Assembly: GCA_945965245.1 (NCBI GenBank)
Contig: CAMFNC010000177.1
Location: 1 to 19,052 of the forward strand
From: an uncultured Porphyromonas sp.
GTDB lineage: Bacteria > Bacteroidota > Bacteroidia > Bacteroidales > Porphyromonadaceae
Direction: 5' to 3'
DNA length: 19,052 nt
The position numbers and the translations under genes were made by a program. How positions within the stretch are numbered: position 1 is the first letter of the stretch; each line of letters starts with the position of its first letter. Shown piece after piece: positions 6,291 through 14,950 of this stretch. The notes beneath the pieces are model-generated. The model did no database searches and was not told where the DNA came from. It saw nothing but the letters and a program-made list of their open reading frames with translations.

Positions 6291-8486
6291 ATGAAAAGAA
6301 ATCCATCTTTGTGCTTACTGCTCTGTTTGGCTCTGTGGTTGCCAAACATCCGTATGGCTCGTGCCGATGAAGGTATGTGGCTGTTGCAACAACTTGGCCG
6401 TAAATATGCCGATATGAAACAACGCGGCCTGAAACTCAAACAATACGACATCTATAACCCTCAAGGCACATCGCTCAAGGATGCAGTGGTTGTTTTCGAT
6501 CGTGGTTGTACGGGCGAGGTGGTTTCGTCGCAGGGGCTGGTACTCACCAATCACCACTGCGGATACGATGCCATCCAGCAACTCAGTTCCATAGAACATA
6601 ATTATTTGGAAAATGGATATTGGGCAATGAGCCTCGAAGATGAATTGCCCGCACAAGGCATCAGTGTGACCTTTATTGATAAAATCGAGGATGTAACAAA
6701 TTATGTGCATGCCGAATTGGCCAAAGGCAAAGACCCCAACAGCATGAATTATCTTTCGCATAAATATCTGCGGTCTCTGGCTGTGGCTAAGGTGGGCAAG
6801 GATTTTTTGGCCAATAATCCCGGTACGGAAGTGGAAATCAAGGCTTTCTATGATGGCAATAAATACTTGATGTTTACAAAAAAAATCTATACCGACATTC
6901 GCTTTGTGGGTGCACCCCCCAGCAGCATCGGCAAATTCGGTGCCGATACGGATAACTGGATGTGGCCGCGCCATACGGGAGACTTTTCTGTATTTCGCAT
7001 TTATACGGATACAAACGGCAATCCCGCTCCTTACTCTCCAGCCAATATTCCTCTCAAACCCAAACGTTGGCTCAATATCAGCACGCAGGGTGTGCAACAG
7101 GGCAGTTTTGCCATGATTCTCGGTTTCCCGGGTACCACACATCGCTTCTATACACCCGCCGAAGTGGACGAATGGAAGAGCATTGACAATGATATCCGCA
7201 TTCGTATGCGTGCCATCCGTCAGCAGGTAATGCTGCGTGAGATGTTGGCTGACCCGAAAATCAAAATCATGTATTCTGCCAAATATGCCGGTTCAGAAAA
7301 TGCTTATAAACGAGCCATCGGTGCCAATTGGGCTATTGATACTAAGGATTTGCGCATTGCCAAAAAACAGCAGCAAGACAACCTTTTGGCTTGGGGAAAA
7401 CGCAACGCTAAGCCGCAATATGACCAAGCCGTGGGCAATATTGCCTCACAGATTGATGCACGCCGCGAATTGCGCCGCCGCCAATGGTATCTGGATGAAG
7501 GTATCCTGCGTGGTATCGAACTGACTTTCGCTCCCACGCTGAACGATAAAAAGATTGCTGCTCTACGTATGCCTGCCGGTAGTCCGTCTCACCAAAAAGT
7601 GATGGAATATTTGCGCAATGCTTTCGATGCTTATCACAATAAGGATTACAGCATGCGGGTAGATCGGCTGATAGCCAAAGCTATGCTCACGGAGTATACC
7701 AAGCAGATAGCTGAGACTCACTGGCCGACGGCTCTACGTGAAGGCGTAAAGACTCATGGTTCTGTGACGGCCTATGTGGACTATATGATAGACAATAGTG
7801 TGATGCGCAGCCGCGAAACATTTGATGCGCTGCTGAAAAGCCCCACCGAAAAGATTATCGAAGTGTTGTCCAAAGACCCAGTGTGTCTTTTTGCTAATTC
7901 TGTGACAGACGAATATCACTCCTTAGTCAATCTCTTGGCTCCGTTCAATGACCCCATTTCCCGTGCTCGCCGCACTTATGTGGAAGGTTTGATGCAGTCG
8001 CAAGGAGAAGAAACCTTGTGGCCCGATGCCAACTTTACGATGCGCTTTACTTATGGCGTTGTGAAGGGCTATAGTCCTCGCGATGGTGTGGATTACGGCT
8101 TCCAGACCACATTGGACGGTGTAATGCAAAAGGAAGATCCCACCAATTGGGAATTTGTGGTGCCGGATAAATTGAAAGAAATATACCAAAAGCAGGATTT
8201 CGGACGTTGGGGCATTACCTTGTGCAACGGCAATAAGCGCATGCCGGTGGCATTCTGTGCCACCACGCATACCACGGGCGGTAATTCCGGCAGTCCTGTA
8301 CTCAATGAATACGGGCATCTGATTGGTTTGAATTTCGACCGCAACTGGGAAGGCGTTGGCGGCGACATCCAATACCTGCCCGACTATCAACGCAGTATCA
8401 TCGTGGATATACGCTATGTGATGATGATTATCCAAAAGTTCGGTGGTTGCCAACGTCTGATTGATGAAATGACTTTCAGTAAATAA
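6291..8486 (+). CDS. S46 dipeptidyl-peptidase, DPP11 type
   Basis: This exported serine peptidase removes N-terminal dipeptides, supplying asaccharolytic Bacteroidales with peptides for energy. A signal peptide spans residues 1 to about 25 (hydrophobic LCLLLCLALWL, cleavage likely after ARA). The chymotrypsin-like catalytic residues are His89 (TNHHCGYD), Asp231 (WPRHTGDFSVF) and Ser666 (TGGNSGSP). The helical specificity domain lies between. Eighteen residues after the serine, LNFDRNWEG carries Arg684; arginine here marks DPP11, which prefers Asp or Glu at P1, whereas DPP7 has glycine. The length of 731 fits the family (about 710-725). It is the last gene of the operon, 21 bases after the CYTH gene. 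The periplasmic location is inferred from the family. Confidence 0.93.
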   Translation: MKRNPSLCLLLCLALWLPNIRMARADEGMWLLQQLGRKYADMKQRGLKLKQYDIYNPQGTSLKDAVVVFDRGCTGEVVSSQGLVLTNHHCGYDAIQQLSSIEHNYLENGYWAMSLEDELPAQGISVTFIDKIEDVTNYVHAELAKGKDPNSMNYLSHKYLRSLAVAKVGKDFLANNPGTEVEIKAFYDGNKYLMFTKKIYTDIRFVGAPPSSIGKFGADTDNWMWPRHTGDFSVFRIYTDTNGNPAPYSPANIPLKPKRWLNISTQGVQQGSFAMILGFPGTTHRFYTPAEVDEWKSIDNDIRIRMRAIRQQVMLREMLADPKIKIMYSAKYAGSENAYKRAIGANWAIDTKDLRIAKKQQQDNLLAWGKRNAKPQYDQAVGNIASQIDARRELRRRQWYLDEGILRGIELTFAPTLNDKKIAALRMPAGSPSHQKVMEYLRNAFDAYHNKDYSMRVDRLIAKAMLTEYTKQIAETHWPTALREGVKTHGSVTAYVDYMIDNSVMRSRETFDALLKSPTEKIIEVLSKDPVCLFANSVTDEYHSLVNLLAPFNDPISRARRTYVEGLMQSQGEETLWPDANFTMRFTYGVVKGYSPRDGVDYGFQTTLDGVMQKEDPTNWEFVVPDKLKEIYQKQDFGRWGITLCNGNKRMPVAFCATTHTTGGNSGSPVLNEYGHLIGLNFDRNWEGVGGDIQYLPDYQRSIIVDIRYVMMIIQKFGGCQRLIDEMTFSK

Positions 8487-8509
8487 TGCGATAACTCAAA
8501 TAGTTGGTG

Positions 8510-8536
8510 ATTTAGTCTCTGGTATAGAGGCTAAAT
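8510..8536 (+). other. Hairpin between the DPP11 and transaldolase genes
   Basis: ATTTAGTCTCT (8510-8520) pairs with AGAGGCTAAAT (8526-8536) around the loop GGTAT, giving an 11-bp stem with one G-U pair. It lies 24 bases after the peptidase stop. There is no following T-run, so it is either a weak terminator or a 3'-end stabiliser for the upstream operon. The -7 box of the next gene starts 4 bases later. Confidence 0.5.
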
Positions 8537-8539
8537 AGC

Positions 8540-8547
8540 TAACTTTG
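8540..8547 (+). promoter_or_regulatory. Promoter (-7 box) for the transaldolase gene
   Basis: TAACTTTG is a perfect TAnnTTTG box ending 29 bases before the ATG at 8577. The -33 element is poor (TCTG at 8518-8521). The A/T-rich leader after it has no Shine-Dalgarno sequence, as is usual in this phylum. Confidence 0.55.
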
Positions 8548-8576
8548 AGACAAATCTCAATAAATACATACTTTCT

Positions 8577-9251
8577 ATGAAGTTTTTCTTGGATACAGCC
8601 AATCTGGAGCAAATCCGCGAGGCTAACGATTTGGGTGTTTTGGATGGTGTGACCACCAATCCCTCACTGATGGCCAAAGAAGGCATCAGCGGAACCGAAA
8701 ACTGCAATAAGCACTATGTGGATATCTGCAATATTGTACCCGGTGGAGATATCAGCGCAGAAGTGATTGCCACGGAATATGAGGCTATGATTAAGGAGGG
8801 TATGGCTCTGCATGAGTTGCATCCGCAGATCGTGGTTAAAGTGCCTTGTATCGCCGATGGTATCAAAGCTATCAAATATTTCTCCGAGCATGGTATCCGC
8901 ACCAACTGCACTTTGGTCTTCAGCCTTGGTCAGGCACTTTTGGCAGCCAAAGCCGGTGCCACTTATGTATCGCCTTTTGTGGGTCGTCTGGATGACATTA
9001 GCAGCGATGGAATAGACCTTGTGGCCAACATTGTGGAGATGTATCGCTATTATGGTTTTGAAACACAGGTGCTAGCAGCTTCCATTCGTCATACGCAGCA
9101 TATTATCGACTGCCTCCATGCCGGTGCTGATGTGGCCACTTGTCCGCTTTCTGCCATCAAAGGCTTGCTCAAGCACCCGCTTACCGATAGCGGTCTGAGG
9201 CAGTTCCTCGAAGACCACCGCAAGGTGACCGAACAAGCCAAAAACAAATAG
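8577..9251 (+). CDS. tal: Transaldolase, TalC/FSA family
   Basis: This small (224-residue) cytosolic transaldolase links the non-oxidative pentose phosphate branch to glycolysis, forming a Schiff base through Lys88 in IVVKVP. The N-terminus MKFFLDTANLEQIREA and DGVTTNPSLMAKEG (23-36) are diagnostic, as are TNCTLVFSLGQALLAAKAGA (109-128) and SPFVGRLDD (132-140). Fructose-6-phosphate aldolases of this subfamily carry Gln and Tyr at two active-site positions. Here they are Glu62 (SAEVIA) and Phe134 (SPFVG), as in true transaldolases, so transaldolase is the better call. It has its own promoter and ends at the shared terminator facing the ABC transporter gene. Confidence 0.93.
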   Translation: MKFFLDTANLEQIREANDLGVLDGVTTNPSLMAKEGISGTENCNKHYVDICNIVPGGDISAEVIATEYEAMIKEGMALHELHPQIVVKVPCIADGIKAIKYFSEHGIRTNCTLVFSLGQALLAAKAGATYVSPFVGRLDDISSDGIDLVANIVEMYRYYGFETQVLAASIRHTQHIIDCLHAGADVATCPLSAIKGLLKHPLTDSGLRQFLEDHRKVTEQAKNK

Positions 9252-9271
9252 AGGTATTTGCCTTATTATTT

Positions 9272-9320
9272 CAATCGAAAAGGGGATGTTGCTTATTTGC
9301 AAACATCCCCTTTTCGATTG
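9272..9320. terminator. Bidirectional terminator between convergent genes
   Basis: Bases 9272-9290 pair perfectly with 9302-9320, giving a 19-bp stem around an 11-base loop. The arms read CAATCGAAAAGGGGATGTT and AACATCCCCTTTTCGATTG. The A-run and T-run sit inside the arms, so the structure works on both strands. It lies 21 bases after the transaldolase stop and 18 bases beyond the stop of the leftward ABC transporter, so it serves both. Confidence 0.9.
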
Positions 9321-9337
9321 GATATGGATGGCTGAAA

Positions 9338-11191
9338 CTATGGATTGCCGAACTGCATTCGATACAATGCAGCATAATGTCCGTTTAACTTCAAGAGCTC
9401 TTCATGATGTCCGCGTTCCACGATGCGCCCGTCGTGCAGGACACAGATCATATCGGCATTCATGATGGTGGAGAGGCGGTGAGCCACTACGATGGTGGTG
9501 CGCACAGCCATCAGATTTTCCAGTGCTTGTTGCACATAACGCTCGGACTGAGTGTCCAGAGCAGATGTGGCTTCGTCTAAAATCAGGATGGGTGGATTTT
9601 TGAGTATGGCGCGGGCAATGCTCAAACGCTGCTTCTGCCCGCCACTCAATTTGCCTCCACGGTCACCAATGTTGGTATCATAGCCATCGGGTAGCTGGTC
9701 TATAAATTCATCGGCGTATGCAATCTTGGCAGCTTGTTTGACTTCATCGAGTGCGGCTTTCTGTACACCGAAAGTAATATTATTATATACCGAGTCATTG
9801 AAGAGAATGGCTTCTTGGTTCACATTGCCCATCAACCCTCTCAAATCGGTGGTACTCACGCTGCGAATATCTGTTCCATCTATGGTGATCGTTCCTTGCT
9901 GCACATCATAAAAACGAGGTAGAAGATCCACCATGGTGCTTTTCCCACTACCGGAGTGCCCCACCAGAGCTACAGTTTGCCCTTTCCGAATAGTCAAATC
10001 AATGTCTTTGAGTACCCACTCATCGGCATATTTGAATGATACGTGATTGTATCTAATCTCATCTTCGAATTGAATGGGCAGGGGTTTTTCCGGTTCTTGT
10101 ATTTTATCTTCTGCCATCAGAATTTGATCGATGCGAGTCATGGATGCCATTCCTTTTTCCACAGAATAAACGGATCGGCTCAGCTCTTTAGCAGGATTGA
10201 TGATGCTATAGAAAATAACCAGATAATAAATAAAGGTGGAAGCGTCTATTCCTCCGGTGTTGTTCAAAATCAAAGAACCGCCATACCATAGCACAATGGC
10301 CATGGTTACAGTTCCCAAAAACTCGCTCATGGGATGTGCCATGGCATATCGGGCGGATACTTTGATATCGGCATGACGATAGTCTTCATTGGCTTTTACG
10401 AAGCGACGGTCTATTTTGTCTTGAGCATTGAAGGCTTTGATAATCCGCAAACCGCCGAGTGTTTCTTCCACTTGGCTCATCAGATATCCCCATAAGTTTT
10501 GCGCATTGAGGCTGCTCTTTTTCAGCGTTTTTCCCACCGTGCCCATCACATAGCCGGCTACCGGCAATAGTATCAGCACAAAGAGAGTGAGTTTCCAGCT
10601 GATTACAATCAAGGCCACAAGGTAGATGATTATAAGAATGGGGTCTTTAATCAGCATATCCAAGGAACTCATCACCGAACTTTCCACTTGATTGACGTCA
10701 CCCGACATACGTGCCAAAATATCGCCTTTGCGCTCCTCACTGAAAAAAGAGAGTGGAAGTTGCAAAATCTTATGATTGAGTTGATTTCGGATGTCGCGTA
10801 CGATGCCGGTGCGAGAGGGTATCATGCAGTATAGGGCAAGGTAGGCCGAGGCCACTTTGAGAAAAGTCATGACCACAAGGTAGATGCCCAACATTATCAA
10901 TGTGAAAGAAGCACCTTGTGTATCAATCAGATGCGATACATACCAGCTGAAATCGTTCGTTAATGCATTGGCCCATGCCGTGATGCCTTTGATGCTGAAA
11001 GGGTAGCCACTCAGCGGAATATATTCTGTTACTTGATTGTCTATGCGGAAGAGAATGCGCAGAATGGGCATAATCAACGAAAAGGCCAAGAGGTTGAGCA
11101 GTGCGCTCAAGATGTTGGCCGCTATACTAAGCACCAGATACCAGCGATAGGGTGGAATAAAACGCTTGAGTAAGCGCAAAAATTGTCTCAT
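9338..11191 (-). CDS. MsbA-like ABC exporter (fused membrane and ATPase domains)
   Basis: This half-transporter of 617 residues acts as a homodimer in the inner membrane. Residues 1 to about 340 form the six-helix exporter domain, with clear membrane segments near 18-45, 96-122, 182-215 and 290-330. The ATPase domain carries Walker A GHSGSGKST (411-419), Q-loop Gln459, signature LSGGQ (515-519), Walker B ILILDE (535-540) and switch His571. The layout matches MsbA, which flips lipid A-core, and related lipid or drug exporters. Substrate cannot be read from sequence, so I give no gene symbol. It is the last gene of the dapA operon, starting 12 bases after the uvrA stop. Confidence 0.92.
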   Translation of the reverse strand: MRQFLRLLKRFIPPYRWYLVLSIAANILSALLNLLAFSLIMPILRILFRIDNQVTEYIPLSGYPFSIKGITAWANALTNDFSWYVSHLIDTQGASFTLIMLGIYLVVMTFLKVASAYLALYCMIPSRTGIVRDIRNQLNHKILQLPLSFFSEERKGDILARMSGDVNQVESSVMSSLDMLIKDPILIIIYLVALIVISWKLTLFVLILLPVAGYVMGTVGKTLKKSSLNAQNLWGYLMSQVEETLGGLRIIKAFNAQDKIDRRFVKANEDYRHADIKVSARYAMAHPMSEFLGTVTMAIVLWYGGSLILNNTGGIDASTFIYYLVIFYSIINPAKELSRSVYSVEKGMASMTRIDQILMAEDKIQEPEKPLPIQFEDEIRYNHVSFKYADEWVLKDIDLTIRKGQTVALVGHSGSGKSTMVDLLPRFYDVQQGTITIDGTDIRSVSTTDLRGLMGNVNQEAILFNDSVYNNITFGVQKAALDEVKQAAKIAYADEFIDQLPDGYDTNIGDRGGKLSGGQKQRLSIARAILKNPPILILDEATSALDTQSERYVQQALENLMAVRTTIVVAHRLSTIMNADMICVLHDGRIVERGHHEELLKLNGHYAALYRMQFGNP

Positions 11192-11203
11192 AATCTATGT
11201 CTG

Positions 11204-14089
11204 TTAGCGGACTGTACTGATTTCTTTTTTCAGATATTGTCCTGTATAAGATGCTGTCACCTGTGTCAATTGTTCGGGTGTGCAGGCTGCCACCAGACGG
11301 CCTCCTTGTGCACCACCTTCGGGTCCGAGATCCAACACCCAGTCGGCAGCTTTGATTACTTCCGGATTGTGCTCCACCACCACCACGGAGTGTCCTTGCT
11401 TGATGAGCGCATCGAGTGCTTTGAGCAGCACACGGATATCGTGATAATGCAAACCGGTGGTGGGCTCGTCGAAAATAAACAGTGTGGGTTCATCGGTATT
11501 ATGGGTAAGGAAATAAGCCAATTTGACACGCTGGTTTTCACCACCGGACAGCGTGGAACTGTTTTGCCCCAATTTGATGTAACCCAATCCCACATCTTGC
11601 AGTGGTTTCAGCCGTTTCAGTATCTTTTTGGAGGTGCCATCGGAAGAGGGATTGGCTTCGAAGAACTCCATGGCCTGATTGACCGTCATTTCCAGCACGT
11701 CATATATATTGGCGCCTGCGTAGGTAACTTCCAGTATTTCTTTGCGAAACCGTTTGCCGCCACATTCTTCGCAGGGCAATTGCAGATCTGCCATGAATTG
11801 CATTTCTACGGTGATGACGCCATCGCCTTTGCAGTTTTCACACCTACCGCCTTCTTTATTGAAACTGAAATAATAAGGAAGAAAACCCATTTGGCGGCTG
11901 AGGGGTTGGTCGGCAAAGAGCTTGCGGATTTCATCATGCGCCCCCACATAGGTGGAGGGGTTGGAGCGCGAACTTCGGCCGATATTGCTCTGGTCCACAT
12001 ATTGCACGGCGCGGATGCTGCTGAGGTCGCCCGTAATGTCTTTACATGCTATGCCGGTCGTTGATTCGCCCTCCAGTTTGCGCTTGACGGCTTCGGCAAA
12101 GATTTCGCGCACCAATGTACTCTTGCCGCTGCCACTCACGCCGGTCACTACTGTTAAGGTGTGTAGGGGGAAGCGTGCCGTGATATGCTTGAGGTTGTGC
12201 TGATATGCATCGTGGATTTCGATATATTGATTCCATTTGCGGCGATGCTTGGGTATGGGCATAGAGTCTCTGCCCGTGAGATAAGCTGCCGTATAGCCGG
12301 GGGTTCCCTGATGAATCTCTTGGGCAGGGCCGGCATACACGACTCGTCCGCCCAATCTCCCGGCATCCGGACCAATGTCGATGATGAAATCGGCGGCTTC
12401 CATCATTTCCTTGTCATGCTCTACTACTACCACGGTATTGCCCAGATCGCGTAGCTTGCGCACCACATGAATGAGTCGTTCCGTGTCGCGTGGATGCAGC
12501 CCGATACTCGGTTCGTCCAGCACATAGAGCGAGCCCACCAGACTACTGCCCAGCTGTGTGGCCAGTGTAATGCGTTGGCTTTCGCCACCCGAAAGCGTGT
12601 TGGCAGGTCTATCGAGGGTTAGGTATCCCAAACCTACATCCTGCAAATAACCTAATCGATGGGTGATTTCATAGAGCAGGCGTTGGGCTATGTGACGGTC
12701 TTGTGCATTCAGTTCCAGAGCGGCAAACCATGCGGCAGCCTCATCGATGGTCATGCTGACCAATTCCGATATATTCAGTCCGCCGATGCGTACACACAGG
12801 GCGTCGAAGCGCAATCGTTGTCCACCACATTCCGGACAAACCGTTTTGCCACGGAAGTGAGCCAGGCGTACCCGGTTTTGGATTTTGTGCATGTCGCGCC
12901 GAAGGTATTCGAAATAGGCATCTATGCCTTCTAATTCTCCTTGTGGTGAGTCGGCAGGACTGCCATGCCAGAGCAGATTGCGTTCTTTTTGGGAGAGGTC
13001 GCAGTATGGGCGATGGATGGGAAAGTCGAAAGCCGCCGAGTGCTTGATGAAATACTTGAGCCATTCCGAAGATTTAGGCCCTACCCAGCATGCCACACAG
13101 CCTTCGTAGAGGCTTTTGGATTTGTCCGGGATAACCAAATCTTCGTCAATGCCCATCACCATGCCGAAGCCTTCGCATGTGGGGCAGGCTCCTATAGGAT
13201 TATTGAAACTGAACATCTCCGGAACCGGTTCGCGGAATGTGATGCCATCGGCTTCGAAAATATGATTGAATTCTTTTTGCGTGGTATGACCGTCGATGTC
13301 TGTGCGCACCAGACAGACACCATTACCTTCGAAAAAAGCAGTTTCTGCCGAGTCTGCCAATCGGCTCAATTGATTTTTATCTTTCTGATCGATAACAAGG
13401 CGGTCTATGAGCAGGCAGATGTCTGCGTTTTCAAGCCATTTATCATCCGTTTCAGAAAGCAGATGTTCGATGCGTTGCAGCGTGCCGTCCACCATCAGTC
13501 GGGTGTAGCCTTGTTGGAGTTGCACCTCGATGTGCTCGCGACGTGAACGGTCTTCGGGGAAAGCCGTAGGCGTGAGCAGATACACTTTGGTGCCGTCGGG
13601 GTGGTTGGAGGCATATGCCACCACATCTGCCACCGTATGCTTTTTGACCACCTCTCCGCTTACGGGAGAAATGGTTTGACCGATGCGGGCAAAGAGTAAC
13701 CGCAGATATTCCTGAATTTCGGAACAAGTGCCCACCGTGCTACGTGGATTACGTGCCACGACTCGCTGTTGGATGGCCACCGCAGGCGGGATGCCACGAA
13801 TCACATCACATTCCGGTTTGGGCATTCTACCCAGAAATTGGCGGGCGTATGCCGAAAGACTTTCTACGTATCGGCGTTGCCCCTCGGCGTATAGGGTGTC
13901 GAAAGCCAGCGAACTCTTGCCACTACCGCTTACACCGGTGATAACCACCAATTGGCCGCGTGGAATATCCACATCGATGCTTTTGAGGTTGTTGACCCGA
14001 ATGCCGCGCAACACGATTCTATCTTCGTGTTCCACTTTGCCGGAGAATCGCAATTGTTCGTTAAGAGGTAATGGTGATTTTTTGGACAT
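11204..14089 (-). CDS. uvrA: Excinuclease ABC subunit A (UvrA)
   Basis: UvrA is the damage-sensing ATPase of nucleotide excision repair; it loads UvrB on distorted DNA. The 961 residues contain two ABC modules: Walker A GVSGSGKS at 52-59 and 650-657, signature LSGGES at 499-504 and LSGGEN at 847-852, with Walker B regions YVLDEPS and FIFDEPT. The C-terminal zinc module is intact (Cys750, Cys753, Cys773, Cys776). In the first module only one CxxC pair remains where E. coli has two: Cys302/Cys305 in ACPTC are present, but the expected earlier pair near 278-281 reads IFEADG. I recall this as common in Bacteroidota. CPECGGQR (418-425) is also present. It starts 9 bases after the lipoprotein gene. 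Confidence 0.97.
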   Translation of the reverse strand: MSKKSPLPLNEQLRFSGKVEHEDRIVLRGIRVNNLKSIDVDIPRGQLVVITGVSGSGKSSLAFDTLYAEGQRRYVESLSAYARQFLGRMPKPECDVIRGIPPAVAIQQRVVARNPRSTVGTCSEIQEYLRLLFARIGQTISPVSGEVVKKHTVADVVAYASNHPDGTKVYLLTPTAFPEDRSRREHIEVQLQQGYTRLMVDGTLQRIEHLLSETDDKWLENADICLLIDRLVIDQKDKNQLSRLADSAETAFFEGNGVCLVRTDIDGHTTQKEFNHIFEADGITFREPVPEMFSFNNPIGACPTCEGFGMVMGIDEDLVIPDKSKSLYEGCVACWVGPKSSEWLKYFIKHSAAFDFPIHRPYCDLSQKERNLLWHGSPADSPQGELEGIDAYFEYLRRDMHKIQNRVRLAHFRGKTVCPECGGQRLRFDALCVRIGGLNISELVSMTIDEAAAWFAALELNAQDRHIAQRLLYEITHRLGYLQDVGLGYLTLDRPANTLSGGESQRITLATQLGSSLVGSLYVLDEPSIGLHPRDTERLIHVVRKLRDLGNTVVVVEHDKEMMEAADFIIDIGPDAGRLGGRVVYAGPAQEIHQGTPGYTAAYLTGRDSMPIPKHRRKWNQYIEIHDAYQHNLKHITARFPLHTLTVVTGVSGSGKSTLVREIFAEAVKRKLEGESTTGIACKDITGDLSSIRAVQYVDQSNIGRSSRSNPSTYVGAHDEIRKLFADQPLSRQMGFLPYYFSFNKEGGRCENCKGDGVITVEMQFMADLQLPCEECGGKRFRKEILEVTYAGANIYDVLEMTVNQAMEFFEANPSSDGTSKKILKRLKPLQDVGLGYIKLGQNSSTLSGGENQRVKLAYFLTHNTDEPTLFIFDEPTTGLHYHDIRVLLKALDALIKQGHSVVVVEHNPEVIKAADWVLDLGPEGGAQGGRLVAACTPEQLTQVTASYTGQYLKKEISTVR

Positions 14090-14098
14090 TCCGTAAGA

Positions 14099-14950
14099 TT
14101 AGTTTGGAGTTTGATCTTGCAGGCGCGTCATTCTTCGGTCGGCTTTTTCGGCATCGCGTTGCAGCGCATTACGTTGCATCAGCAAGTCTGATAGTTGCAG
14201 TGTTTGAGCCAATGCTTGCACATCGGCCGGGGATAGTGCGATTTCATGAAGAGTCTTTCCGGACTCGGACAAGTAAGCCATGCGCAGTGATTTCTTTTCG
14301 TGGGCGGCCTGCTGTATCATTTGTATCACGGCTTGGCTTTGTTGTGGCTGATACGATACCAGTTCATTGAAGAGGCTTCCATCTCGATAGCGATAGTTTA
14401 GTCCGCCGTCATAAGCTACCGATTCAGTGGCGGCTGTAATATCATCGGGCATCATGCGCAGCTTCACAGCGGTGTGATTTAGAACATGATTCCCCTGATA
14501 TACAGAGGTTAGCGTGCAGTTTCCCCCTTCCTGTATAGCGGCACGCAGATAAGAGCGGTTTCGGTTTTGATCCGGGAGTAGGGATGGGTGGAAATATTCT
14601 TGGGGGGTGCCATATTGCGTATTGCCATAGAGTGTAAAATCTCGTAGGGTACTGTCTATGCGTCGCTGCATCATAGGCATCAGACTGTCTATGTATCGCC
14701 GATTGCGTGCTGCCTCTTCGCTCATCACAGCCCGTTTCAGGCTCATGCCCAAGCGGCGATTGATGGTGTCGGTGAGGTAAGTCTTATTCAGGCTGTCTAT
14801 CAGTCGGTATGCCAATGCATAGTCGCCGGCTGTACGTGCGCTGTCGGCTTGCCGGAGCAATTGTTGGGCTGCATGGCCGTTTCTTTGGCAGGAAAGCGTC
14901 AGTAGCACCCCTATGCAAAGCGGTATCAGCAGGATGATAATTCGTTTCAT
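14099..14950 (-). CDS. Predicted lipoprotein of unknown function
   Basis: This 283-residue protein has a lipoprotein signal: basic MKR, a hydrophobic run, and the lipobox LTLSC with Cys21 as the lipidation site. The mature part is mostly alpha-helical. A short TPR-like stretch (AGDYALAYRLIDSL) comes early, a central mixed segment (about 110-225) includes GGNCTLTSVYQGNHVLNHT, and the C-terminal 50 residues look coiled-coil (LLMQRNALQRDAEKADRRMTRLQDQ). I do not recognise the family. The ATG at 14950 overlaps the dapA stop as ATGA, which favours it over the in-frame ATG 45 bases upstream (14995) inside dapA. Coupling to dapA and uvrA may be only transcriptional. Confidence 0.8.
   Translation of the reverse strand: MKRIIILLIPLCIGVLLTLSCQRNGHAAQQLLRQADSARTAGDYALAYRLIDSLNKTYLTDTINRRLGMSLKRAVMSEEAARNRRYIDSLMPMMQRRIDSTLRDFTLYGNTQYGTPQEYFHPSLLPDQNRNRSYLRAAIQEGGNCTLTSVYQGNHVLNHTAVKLRMMPDDITAATESVAYDGGLNYRYRDGSLFNELVSYQPQQSQAVIQMIQQAAHEKKSLRMAYLSESGKTLHEIALSPADVQALAQTLQLSDLLMQRNALQRDAEKADRRMTRLQDQTPN

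Noticed and set aside
11183..12064. Long open frame on the plus strand opposite uvrA (about 290 codons)
   Set aside because: It runs antisense to a fully conserved UvrA, has no recognisable domain and has a composition dictated by uvrA codon use. The same applies to other antisense frames over uvrA, nadB and the peptidase gene.
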